Assembly (NCBI RefSeq): GCF_047663525.1
Contig: NC_092602.1
Span: 5,153,501 to 5,217,500, forward strand
Direction of reading: 5' to 3'
DNA length: 64,000 bases
From: Anas platyrhynchos
Lineage: Eukaryota; Chordata; Aves; Anseriformes; Anatidae
Under the pieces are notes generated by a model, which worked only from the letters and a program-made list of their open reading frames with translations, was not told where the DNA came from and searched no databases. Positions 1 through 12,700 of the stretch are shown here, one piece after another; within the stretch, counting starts at the first letter, position 1, and each line of letters opens with the position of its first letter. Position numbers and translations under genes: made by a program.

Positions 1-798
1 GCAGAGTGGTTTTGTAGGGCAAAATGGGTGGCTGGCTGGCTTTTTAATACATTCATGGGTTTTGTTTGCTGTGATTTGAAGCCATCCTCGTTTGTGGAAG
101 GAAACCAAATGTGAATCCCAGAAGAGTTATGAACACAAATATTTCAGAAATATTGTTTGTTAAGCACTCATCCGATCTGTTACACAACAGAGCAGTAAAA
201 ACTACGCTCTTGGGAGGAGCACGCATGGGGTTTTGACAGCTTTACATAATGCAGTTGTCCTAAATATACACTAATAAATACCAAACCAGAGCTTAGCGTG
301 TACAGAGGGGAGACAGGGAATATACACAGGCAGCTAGATTTATGCATCATTCATCTCCAGCACTCCCCTACAGTGGGGGGTGAACAGGAGAGGCACTGCT
401 CTGGCATTTTGTTGTGAATCAGAGCTCCCCGGGGTGCCACTCATCACTCCCCATCCACACTGACCACCCCAGCCTCCCCAAGAAAGGCACACCCGTCCTA
501 CCTTCCAGAAGCAGCACTGTAACTTCACTTTCACTTGCTCTCCCCAGTTTACAGTCATTACCCAGGGGCTTTGAAGACTGGCTTAAGGCTGCGTGACCAG
601 CTGAGAAGACGTTCGGCACACGCAGTATTGCTTAAAACCCTTTGTGACTCTTTGGGAAACAGACAGCTACTTTTAATTGCATATGAACTGGTATCTGCTA
701 GGGTTTCTGCACGATTTAGCAGGCCCAGAAAGGCTGCTTTACAGGGAGGTTTTTAAGAAGGATCCAGCTGCAAGTTTGCACGCCGAGCCGGGCTCTAC
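1..798 (-). other. OSBP2 intron 2, left part
   Basis: This is intronic sequence downstream of OSBP2 exon 2 on the minus strand, running off the left edge. I see no exon, repeat family or RNA gene in it. Confidence 0.75.
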
Positions 799-3700
799 CT
801 GACTGGTTGTTCCTCATGCGGATGGCTTTCGCCTTGGCCAGCTCCAGCGCCGTGACCCAGCGCTGCCTCTCCACTTCCGAGTTGGCCTTCAGGTGGTACG
901 TCCTTCCCCCGTTGGAGAGCACGATGTTACACGAGTCCTCCGTGTCGATGTGGGCCGTCGACAGGTTGATGGTTCCACGGCACGTGTGGGCCATCTCCGC
1001 CTGTGTCCTGCACAGGAACAGAGGACAAGGAAGCGTGAATCCCTCTGCACCCACCCTCCCCGGGATGGCCACCGACCCACGACCCACGCACCACCAGGGC
1101 ATTTTTCATCTCATTTGCACTGCTGCTCGTCTCTCTCCCTGTACCCCACCTTTATTACTCTCCAGTTTTGTGCCTTTCCATACCCTCTCCCTTCAATCAC
1201 TCTCTTTTGTCCAAGTTTGATAAGATCTTGCGTGCGAAGATCTTCATTTGTAAAGCAAACGAGCGTGGCATAATTCCTCTGGGGCTGTTAAAACACCTTT
1301 GCTGCAGGCAAAATTGCTGCACACTTCAGCAGGCTTCATCAGCACCAAGAGCAGGCGGCTGTTCCGGAGCCAAACTTTCCAAACAACCAACCCTCGTTGT
1401 ACCCCTGCTTAGCCAAACGAGGAGAAATGGGTATGCTGCTACTATGGCACCTAATTCTCAGCAAGCAGTTCACCAAGCAGCTGCAAGAAGATGGAGCTCC
1501 AGGTCAGGACAAACTTTTCTTTGGATCATTATCCAGGGATCAGGCCCCCCTGCCCAGGGATGCTTTGGTTGCAGAGCACGAGCCAGCGCTCCAAACACTC
1601 CCTAGCATGTTTTCAGCAGCACCTAAAGGCACTTTTTTTTTCTTAAGCAGAGACTAGATGTATCAAAGGCACTCGGGTACAAAGAGAAATGCCTGATGTA
1701 GTCCTGAAACTGCCTCTCCACCCACTGCTGCACTTACAGACACCTAAAATAGCTCAGCGAGAGCTCAGCCCGTGAGTCCCACAGCCCTCCCAGCACCCAG
1801 CTCAGGCACAGCCCACAGCACAGCGGTGCTGGCAGCACCCACGCAGCCCACCCCCGGCACACAGCCCACCCCCACGGGGCCTCCTGCTTTCCAGCAGGGG
1901 CTGCAGATGCCATAAGCCCCATCCCTCCAGCCCCTCGCACAGCCTGGAGCAGCTAAAAGGCAGATCTGTGGGCAGGAGGAAATCAGAGGGTCTCCTTTGA
2001 CCCTCTTTGCATCTCCTCCATCTTTTACCACACAACCGTTTTGTCCCATCCTGTCCAGCTCTGCCCCAGCACAAGTTAATCTTGCCCAGCGTGTTCACCA
2101 TGAGGTGAACCAGGTCCTGTGACGTTTCTTAAAAACCCTCAACGTCCCCAGGCCCAGGGGATCACGCTGGAGAAAGGTGGGAGCAGAGCAACACTGTCAT
2201 GGGATGAATCAGCCTCACGCTTTCCTCAATGCCCCTGCCCTGAATCATTTCCAGAGTCCTCTCACCAGCTCTTTTCCTGACACGAAGACCTGTTGGAATG
2301 GGACAGATGTCAGATAATAATTAGATGCATTTTTCTAATATTTCAGCAAAATGCATTACTGCCCAGTTGCTCACTGAATTGCAGTACCAGGAGGAACCAA
2401 GGGAATCTGCAGGAATTTCTCTCAGCCACTAATGGCTCCTTTACTTCCCCCCAAGCCAGCAGCACAGTCCTTACTAAAGAATGTCCTCCAAGTTTGTCAT
2501 CATTAGCTTTAATTCCTCAAGACAGGGGCCTGTTAGAAAAACCCATGGGTGTTTGCTTATCAGAAGCCACTGAGTGCATCATGCAGCCTTCAACAGGGGC
2601 ATCACCACTCTGGGAAGATGCTCACCTGGACAGCACCAGCACGAGAAATCACAGCCAGTAAGAAACCACCAGGCTTAGTGGCAGGACTGGAGAGAGCCTC
2701 AGCACACGAAGCTCAGCCCCAGCGTTTCACAGAATGGCATCAGCATCTCCCCTCTGCTGTTCCTCCCTGTCTTAACCCAGCTGCTTTGTCCTGGAAGCAC
2801 AGCATGCCGAGGCACAGCCCTCCCAGAAGGGTTGGTTCATCCTCTGCTGGATTTGAGGTGCCCCAGCTGGGCAGATGCCTGTGCTGCTCCTGACGGGGCA
2901 ATGCCAGGTCTCTCCTTCTGATCCTGATTCTGATCTGGGTCATCGCTGGCCACAGCTTTTCTATCATTTTACACCAAGTCACATCTTCACAGCTGGCAGA
3001 GCTGAACAAGTCACCGACTGCTGAGCATCAGAAATGTTGACTAAGGCACACGAAGCAGCTCGTAGTGACAGCGTGGCACACACAAGACCATGCCCGCCAG
3101 CGCCAGGAGCATCTCCCCGTGATCCCAAAGAGCTCAGAGCAGTTTGCCAGCTGCTTCCTTCTCCACATCACGTCACAGCACACAGGCAGGGGTGCAGCGA
3201 GCCGCCCCAGAGAGACCACGAGCACCAACCTCACAACTCAGCATGGTGACACTGGTTTGTGGAGGGAATAATTTGGCCCCAAATTAAACCAAGCACTGAT
3301 TTTCGTTTCCAGAGTCACCCAGCTCATGATGCAGCACGTACTGGCACAGTCCCAGCAGGGCTTGCTTTTCACTTTGAGCAAACTGCTAAAATGATTTTTC
3401 TCTCACACAGAAAACAAAGGTCTCCAAGGTGACTTTGCTAAATCGATTTAGTCACATGAAAACAGCCCTGCTCTCCCACCCAAGAAAACTGTTTCTGTAT
3501 AGGACTTTGCTCTTCGAGCTACTTCTCGGTGCAAATCTGCATGGGAAATCAATTCCCATCACTCAGCACCCACACGCAAGGCAGGCACCTGACCCAGCTC
3601 CGAGCCAAGAAGCCATTTCCCCTGTCCGCATGCAGGAAAATAGGAGGTGCCCTTCAGAAGCACTCCTGCTCAGCTGGATCTGCTTATTCACTGCCAGCAG

Positions 3701-6700
3701 CTCAACTATTGCATAACGTGATCCAGGCAGATTTTCTGATTCTCGACTTTCTGCAATAATCTGAGAGCCGCACAGATGGGAGAACACGTGGGCGGGCTGC
3801 AAAAAGCTGCCCAGGGGTTAAGGGTGGGCACAGACCACACAGAGGTGCCCGCTGCTGGGTGCCTGGGATTTTCTGCTGCTCCCACTCCAAGTTAATTACC
3901 GGATTCACCTTCAGAGATGTGAAATCACAGCTGGGCAGGGAGGTGAAGCAGACGGCTGCCTGGCAGAGTCCACGTGTGGCAAGAGGCAGTGGAGCTGGGC
4001 AGCATTGCCCCGTTACAGCTCGGCTCCGATTCATACCCTGGAATGAGGCAGCATCAAAGCATTCACCTTTGTTTTCTCCACAGCACGTAGAACACGGGAA
4101 TCAGAACTTCAGATGAGTGTCGTTACTCGGGCACCCTGCCCACAAGCACAGCGATCTGCAGAACACTGGATTTTGCAAAAAGCTGAACAACCAGAAGATG
4201 TTTGAAAACATTATTTGCATCGTCTTCTGGTTGTTAAAACATTACTTACATCATTTCTCTCTTTATTTAACGAAGCCACTTAAATACCACAGATTTAAAT
4301 AGAACTCTTGCAGCTATTTAGAAAGGCCTTCAGGATGAAACTCCCCGAGTCTGATCTTTGGCATCCTACTGCCTGACAGATGAGCTGCCTGGCGTGATGC
4401 AATAGGAACAGCAAGATGCTGGTTAAGGACCCGCTTCCAGCTCTGGGGGAATACCTGAGCTGCACGCTCCCGCTTGGCAGTGACCGAAAGCAATCTTAGA
4501 AAGGAATTTCATTGTTTTATGGTAAGAGCTCAGAAGACAGGTTTATCAACAGAGCAAAGATTAAAAGGGAAGAAAAGCAGAGAGAAAGGTTTTTTTTTTA
4601 TTAAAGCAAGCGAGGACAACGGATGCTTGGGGCTAAGCTGCTCTGTCACAGGGCAATCGGCTACTGCCCTTTGAAATTCAACCTTTTCCGAAACCAAGCA
4701 TGGCACTGCTGGTTTGGGAAAGGGTCCTGGCCTGCCCCTGCTACCCAAGCTGCACATGTGTGCCAGAGGCATTAAAACAGCTTCCCAGGGAGTTACGGAT
4801 AGGGGTAAATAGCAGGGGGGGTCCAAGCTACAAGGGAATGAGCACACACACACACCAGCACACAGGGCTGCTGCACCCCTGCATCGTTACGTGCCCAACC
4901 GCGAGACATCTGCAGAATTGCACTGCCAAAACTTCCCCTCCACCAGCAAGGCTGAGTGGTCTCTGAGTGGCCTGAGTAGTCTCTCGCCTCTCTGACTTTC
5001 ATGAGGGTGCTGAAAATGCTCCAGCTAGCAAGTCAGAACTTCTTTAAACTGGATTATCCACAGAAAAAATGAGCGAGATGCTACACAAACACTGACCTGA
5101 GGCTTCTTTCCTAAGCTGGAAGCGCCAGTGCTGCCTGCTCACACTCCACCACTATCACTCTGTATTGCTCACAAATCAAGGCAGCTCCTTATTTAAATAG
5201 AGCTCACCTCTTGGCAGGTTTCTCACTATTTAACCCACTTAGACCTCGATTTTCAGCAGGAAAGCCTGCACCGGGCTGAACTGTTTCTGCCATCGGGACA
5301 GATCTGTGGAAGAAACGTGGTTACTCCAGTGCTGTGGCTGCAAGACAGCCCCGCAGCTGCTTGGCCTCCTTCCTCCAGCACTCGCATGAGACTTTCTGGC
5401 AGATGGCCCGAGGTTACGCAAAGATGAGAAACTTTGCTGTCTCCGGGATATTGCCAACATCCATCAGCTTTTGAAAGCAGAAAATGAAAAATGAAAAGAA
5501 AAAAAAAAAAACACTTCCACAGGGAACTATGAAACTTCGGTATGTGTTTGGAAAGGTCTTCCCAAGCAGAAATGAAAATCAGGCCACCAAGGAGATTTTT
5601 ATTACCAGCTAAGAGCAAAATCGGAGCTCCCCAAGCTGAGCCTTGTGCTGGCACTTTGTCCATCCACCTTTCCTTCCTGACAGCACACAGAGCAGCCTAC
5701 AAAAGGGACAAAATTATTACACACTGGTTTTCTTGAGGACAAAGCCTGAGCCACAACACAAGCAAAACTTTCCCTGCCAGCAAGGAGCTTTCTGTGCCAT
5801 CACCAGGCTCGGGACCGAGCAGTGAGCAGAGCACAGGCCAGGCTGGTGGTGGCTGCTCGTGATGCGAGAGGTGAAGGATTGAGCAGGGTTGCTTTCAGAA
5901 AGGCATTTAGCGTTCGGGGCATTTATTCATAAACCTGCCCCCCTTCTCCAAGTCCAGCCTGAGGATGGAGGGATGGGAACTGACCCACAGGAAGAGCCAA
6001 GACTTGGGCTGGAATTTCCTTCAGAAGATGCCTTCTTGTTTAACTGCCTGGATAAAGAGTCACATGCACAGGATTCTTGCACGCTAGCGATGGGACAACA
6101 AACAGATTATTTGATTTCCGATAACCTTGCACACAACCTGCAGGCCATTCTCCAAAGCATGGATGTTAGAAAACAGACAAACCACGTTAGCAGCCCATGC
6201 CCCTGTAAGAGAGAGAAACTGGGAAGGCCTCATCGGTCACGCTTTGACTCGGATTAAAACCCACCTATTTTTCCCTACAGCGCCTTTCGCAGATGAAGTT
6301 GAACACGGTTTGGTTTTAACACTGCCCTGCTGATTTATCCAACTCGCCGTCCCATCGTGCCAGGAGATTAACACAGCTTTACCCAAATCAAGAGCTCTGC
6401 AGCCAGAGAGAAACCTTCACAGCAGCTGCGGAGCTGGGAAATGCCCCTCGGCGCGAGCCTCGGGATGGGAATTTTCTCTCAGGGTTAGCAGAGAAGGAAA
6501 CCAGGCACGCCAACCGAGCATAGGGCATTTCACCCATCTGCTTGGATTTTGTGCATCCCTTTTTTTTTTTTTTTTCCCCAGGGAGTGGCTGGCTGTGAAG
6601 CTAGTGAGACCCCTGCCTTCCCTTTTATGTTCAAGGAATCCCAAAAAGCAATTTAAAACCGCCTTCGTTCTGAGGCCTAAAGTTCTCCTGCCTCAAGTCT

Positions 6701-9700
6701 GAGGATACGAGCACAGACACCAAACCTCCTGGGATTTTTACCCTCCTCGGTACAAGGAAAAAGGATTTTTTACAACAGTTTAATTCTAAGGCATGAACGG
6801 CCAGGAGAAAGCAGGCGCGTGCCCCAGGAGGTGCTTTCCCAGCTGGCACGGCAAGCAACGCGCACGTTCAACACATTACAAGCTTGTTCAGCACCTCTTG
6901 CACAAACCGCAAGCCCCACATGACAAAACAGCTGAGATTTTTTTTTCCTTCCTTCCTTTTTCTTTTCACTAACCCTACCGAGTCGCAAACAAAACCCAAA
7001 CAAGCATATGGCAAGTGTCAACCCTGAGATGTCTGCACAAAGATTCAATTTGCTTCTATTTGCAGGCCGATTAATCTGCAACTGGCTGCAGTCAGGATGG
7101 GTACAGATTAGTGACAATCAGATTTAAGGAGGGGGAAAAAAAAACAAGGCTGTTTTCTCAGCGCTGTTGTGTCAAAGCTTTCAGTCACAGCCACCAGCAA
7201 GCCAGGAGAGCTGCGCTGAAGGGGTCGGATCTGCACAGCATGACTGCAAACCTCTGCTTCGAGCAGGGGCTGCAGGAGGAGAAGAGATCTGGCTGCCACC
7301 TGCTTCCTCCGAGCAGGGTACACGGAGCACAGGGCTGCTTCTTCGCTGAGAAGACAAAGTGCAAAGATGAGTATAGGCACACACGTCTGAAATGCTTTTT
7401 ACCACTACCATCTGAACGCCAGGCTGTGCCCCTGCTCCCTTCCAGCACAAAACCCAAGCAAGGTTCCCACCCCGAATCGAAGGATACCCTAGAAGCGATC
7501 TGTTCAGGTGCACATGCTTCAGAAGTAGCTTTTATAACATAATTATCCCTCTCAGGTGGGCACAGCGCACATCTCCTGCCAGGAAACCTCAGCCAGTGAG
7601 ATGCAAAGAGTCAGCAAGCCATCACTCAGAGATTAGCAAGTGCAAAACTGGTCTGAGAAAGGAGACTTTGCGCTGGGTTTTTTGATGAAAAATTAAAAAA
7701 ATAAGACTTAAAAAAAAAAAAAACAGCAGGGCCTTTAAAAATTTAAAAAATAGAAGGGCCTGTATGGTTTTCAGAGAACGTTTTAGATCTTAGGATTTTA
7801 AATCCTCCTCCACCTGAGCAAGGGCTCCAAGATCACCTCTGGTTATGGTGCAGGGGTATGGCACTGCCGATTTACTCCCCTGGAGGCTCTCCCCAGGCTA
7901 CGAGTAGCCCAGCTCTATTCCTACAGACTGGTTTAGGAACGTGTTCTGATAACTGCAGCATGTGCCAGGCACAGCCCACACCGCAGCTCGGCAGGGACTA
8001 GAGCAGCTCCACAAAATCACAGCTTTCAGAGAGAGCTGCTAGAAAGCACAACTGCCTCTCCCAAAGATGCCCAAGTAGCACAGTTTACTGTTTTCATTAT
8101 TTCCTAAGCAAAAATGCTGAAGATCTAGAGCAGAAGTGAGATTTATGGAAGGTCTGGTCCAGATCCCATCATCTGGGCAGAAGTTAGTTTACATTGAGCA
8201 CTGGAAGGGACACAAATGACACGTCTGGTGGCTGGTTTCTAAGCAAAAAAGAACAAATGACCACACACAAGGTTAATTTGACAAATTGCACAGAAAGCCT
8301 GACATAAATGCAACACGGCAGACACAAGCCTGAGGCAGCATTGTGTCTGTTATCACCTCTGCCTTTAAGTTTCCACTGGCCTCTCAGTCCCTGGAAATGG
8401 CGTTAAAACAATCAGAACGAAGCTCAGCCACCGTCACCTCACGTTGGCATTTTCTAGCCACTATGTCCAAGAATATAAGAATGTGCAGGTCACAGCACAG
8501 GCAACATTAAGACAAATTTTGTTCTATTTTTATCCCACTGATGTGCATCCAGCCTGATTATTGTTGTGAAAAGATGCCCTGTGTCAGGGCGTGCCCTTAC
8601 CAGTCCTTTTCAGGTCAAAGCTGGAGAGAAAAGCTCGTTCCAGGAACATCTCCTCTGCTGCAGGCAGCTGCCTGCAAGCTACAGCCAACGCTGATGCTTT
8701 CTGTACTGAACAAATTTTCTTTGGAGGTGCTGTGCATGAATTATGGCCCGTGACCTCGAACACCGAAGAGCACTTTGAAGTCATCCTTTTTCTTTTTGCC
8801 AGCTTTCAGACGGTGCCAAAGTCACACCACAATTTCTTTCTGCATGAGATTTCTTATGGATACTTCAGGAGGGTGAAGTATCTTGGGGTCACCCACAGCC
8901 ATAACTTCTCAGGCTTCCTGAGCCCACCCAGGAAACGTTTTCCTGGAGCAACCTGCTCAGACCTACAAGCAACCTCGGGAGCTGAGATGTACCCAAGTGA
9001 CTTCCATGATCTCTGTTATGACCTCTATAAAATGCTCAGATTTACAGGCCCACCCTGTTGCCCCTTGGGGACATGCTCCTGGGAAGTGCAGAGGACAGCA
9101 AGTCACAGAACAGCACTTTTTTTTCATCAGGACTGATGAAACAGAAACAGAAAATGTGAGCAGGAACGTAAACCACGCCTGCAATGTAAGTACCCCAGGC
9201 AGCGTAACACAACGCGAGATCCTTCCCATTCCTTACAATACTATCCAAAGAATAAAACATCTTGACAGCTGGCTTTTCAGCCGCTAGAGATGCCAAGGGC
9301 TTTTTTTTTTTTTTTACATAGCAATCAGGAGTTAACTGCTTACTGACCCGTGATTCACACTGGCAGGGCTCTTGGGTCTTGCAGCCCCTCCTGGACAGAC
9401 CTGCCTGACCTCAGCGGCTTCACTCGCGACACCAAAGGCCCAGAACACATCTTTCAGCATCTGCGTCTTGAGACTTCTTCCTGAAGCCACATCTCCGTTG
9501 CCATCAGCTTCCTCAGATGGCCTCTGCTCTTCAGGGTCAAGCAAGTCAACCAAGGAAGAGGCACGGGGAGAAAAGGGATGCAATGGTTAGAGCAAGGCAT
9601 TAACTGATCGGCAACACAGCTCCCAGATACCACGCAGGCACTAGCGAGACCCACGTTCCCTCTCAGCCTCCACGCAGGAATATATAACTGCACAGAGCAC

Positions 9701-12700
9701 ACACAAGTCATGTGCTTTCAGAGATTTATCTTGGGAATCTGAGTCACGTCAATACTCGGCACTGGGAGCAGTCTTTGCGGGCTGTATATTTGCTGCAGAA
9801 ATCCTGTGGATGTCGATTGGGGGTTACCAGAAATAGAAAAGTTCAGTGTATGGCCAAAAGGGAAGGGAAGGTCAGTAAGCTCCCTAAGGAAGAGCTCTTG
9901 CATGGATCAGGGGGAGTTGCAGCTTTCAGCCAGTTTCCCAACTGCTCAAACCAGACTTTCAGTGGTACTTCAGCACCTGCTGTTGCAAGAAACCCCCTGG
10001 AGCAACAGGAGCTTAGGGTTTTTTATGCAGAACTATCAGAGACGCTTTGGCACAGCTGGAGACCTGCCCTCCACAACACCAGCACCAGAACTTCACCCCA
10101 AGGCCCTGCCTTCTGTTTCAGCAGCCACTTTGGGAAGCCAAGGAGCCTCTGGAGAAGCCTACCGCACACATCCCCCAGGAGGCAAGCTGCACGTTGCACA
10201 CCGAGGCGCTTCGCCCCGCTATTGGACCAGAATCGGACCACTCGAGACAGAACAAAAAAAGAGATTTGTGTTTGCTAATTTAAAGTGGCCAAAGCAAGCA
10301 AAGTGCTGTCATGCACAAGGACGACATCCAGATTATTTGGCCAGTGCAGAAAAAACAAAAGTGGAAGTGGGAAAAGTTGCGGCCTCCTTGCCACATGCTG
10401 GTAGCAGGGTCCTGATACAGCCTCCTCCAGCAGGTCACGAGGCGATGGGCAGTTATCTTTGAAGACAGCCCTCAACACGCACAGCACTGGAAGGAACTCA
10501 CTCTCCTGAAGCTTCCTCACACCTTGAAGTCTCTTCCAGTCAACAGAGAAGAGACGAACTCCGTGGCACAGCGTTAGAGCACAACACGTTGAAGAACAAA
10601 CGTTTACAGGGACGTGTCGCTGCAGGTCCTGTACAAGAAGAGCCAAACTTCACAAGAAAGCCTCTCCACAGACACATGTCCCTCCATCTGAGCAGACCCA
10701 TGGAGGCACAGTCCAGACGACGACTTCTGTCCCATGCCAGGGCCCTTCCAGAGCCACTGCAGCTCACAACCAGTTCAGGAACAAGAGAAAGAAAAGTCTC
10801 TAGTTCCAATAAAAGGGTTTACCCAGCACCAAAAGTCTTTCAGGTTAGGAAAAACACCCCACAAAAGCTCAGATTCCCACCAAAGGTTAAGGGATATCTT
10901 CCTGTTGCACACCTTCAGGTGTATCCCATCCAAGGAGGCAGTCCTCCAGGCACTGGAGGAGAACAGATGCAAAACCGTGTGGAATAAAGGCGCCCAAGGA
11001 GGCAGCGCTGCACTGCTGCAGAGCTGGGAAGACAAATCCTCAAGGGGAAAAGAAACTCCTAACGTGAAACAGGAGGCAGGCTGCTGTAGGAAACCTTCTC
11101 ACAGAGCCAAACCAGCACGCTGAGAATTACACACCGGTGGAAAAGCAGCAAAACTCTTCTTCCTGAGTAAGGGAGCCAGGTAACCACGCCTGAAGATCAT
11201 GGGAAGAGAAAACTGAGCTGTTAGCGCTGAACGCTTGCACACAGGAGCAGATTCTTTTTATAGAGATCTGGCACAGCAGAACCGTTCCTCTTGAGGTTTT
11301 ATTAAAGAGATAAAAGGTGCACTTAGCACTAAGCAGGATGATGTGCCTTCACGGATTGCAATCACATGAGCACACTGAAGCTGGATGGTGATTTTCAGCG
11401 TTTCTGCCAGGTTTACATTCCTCAGGCTATAAACTCGCCCTTAATACATCGCACATTACCACAGTCCTGTTGGCTTTCCTCGTACAAAGCCAGCAGACCT
11501 CCCTGGGTTTTCTCCCATTAGCAACTAAAGCAAAAACAATTAGGGCGACAGACAGCTCCGCGGCCTCTACAGCAAGCCCCATCGTGCTGCTGCATCTCAC
11601 CCATCAGTCCCACGACAACTGGCTGGTATCAGGCGTTTTTTACCCTTCTCCTTCCATCAAAGATGCACTGAGCAGAGAGAAAAAAAAGGCAGCACTGCTC
11701 CTTCACAACACTGAGTGACAGGCACCAAGCCTGCGGTGACGGAAGGGAGGACCCCCCCCCCCCCCCAGCAGCCTGCATCCTTTGAGCAAAACCCCTTGGC
11801 AGCACGTCGGTCTGATCAGCAAAACCTCCCCCCAGCATTTTGCCTGGGCAGGGGACGTGTTTAAAGGCATTGCTGCCGGCGGCCCGTGGGTTTACCATAA
11901 CACCTACCCGGGGGAGTAACAGCTCGGCCTTGTGCGTGAAATCAGCAGCGCAGATAAACCGGCAATTCCTTAAATAAAGCACAATTGCGAGTTAAAAACA
12001 CACAAATGGCAACAGCCAGGCTCGCTTGCACAACACGTGGGACATGGGCCTTGCAAGAACTGACGCAGCTCCTCTCCAACGCAGAGAAAAAGGAAAGAAA
12101 ACATTAAAAGGCCGGTATGTTGGGTGCAAGACCAGGATGGATTCACCCTGCACCAGTGGGGCTTCATAACCCCTGCTATGCCTTGAGGCCCGCTTGCTGT
12201 TAGTGCTTAGATTAGTTCCTGGGCTGAAACTCCCTTCCTAAAACTACAGAAATTGGAACCCTGCATCACGGACATACCTCGGATAAAGGCCACGCACGAG
12301 AGCCCAGGGCAGAGCGCTCCAGAGCCTTCCCACAGGTTTTGTAGGGATTTCTCCCCAAAGCTCTCAGTGCCCCATCACCAAGCTACACCAAACACCGAAT
12401 TTAGCTCCTACAAGATCGTTCTGGAGACCTTTCTTCTGCTCCCATGAGCGAACGCAACCCACGCGTCCTTAAACCTGTTTACAGGCATTGCGCACTTAGA
12501 AATTAAAAGTCTGGGTGAAGTAACCTTGTTCCCTTGTCTCGGAGTAACTGAGCGATATCACAGCGCTGCTTAGCAAGGGGTGACAGTGAACGTGTTAACC
12601 TGCAACACCCCCGGCCTGGAGAAGCCTGAGATGTTCCACTACGGCGCTGTCAAGGCAGGTGAGGCCAGAGTTGTGAAGCAGATCTCACTTCAGTCCAGCA

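Noticed and set aside
8591-9136. 181-codon open frame in OSBP2 intron 1
   Set aside because: It has no family resemblance and no splice or promoter context, and opposite-strand frames overlap it.
9712-10462. Two overlapping plus-strand open frames of 188 and 218 codons
   Set aside because: They overlap in different frames and resemble nothing known, which suggests low stop density and not a gene.
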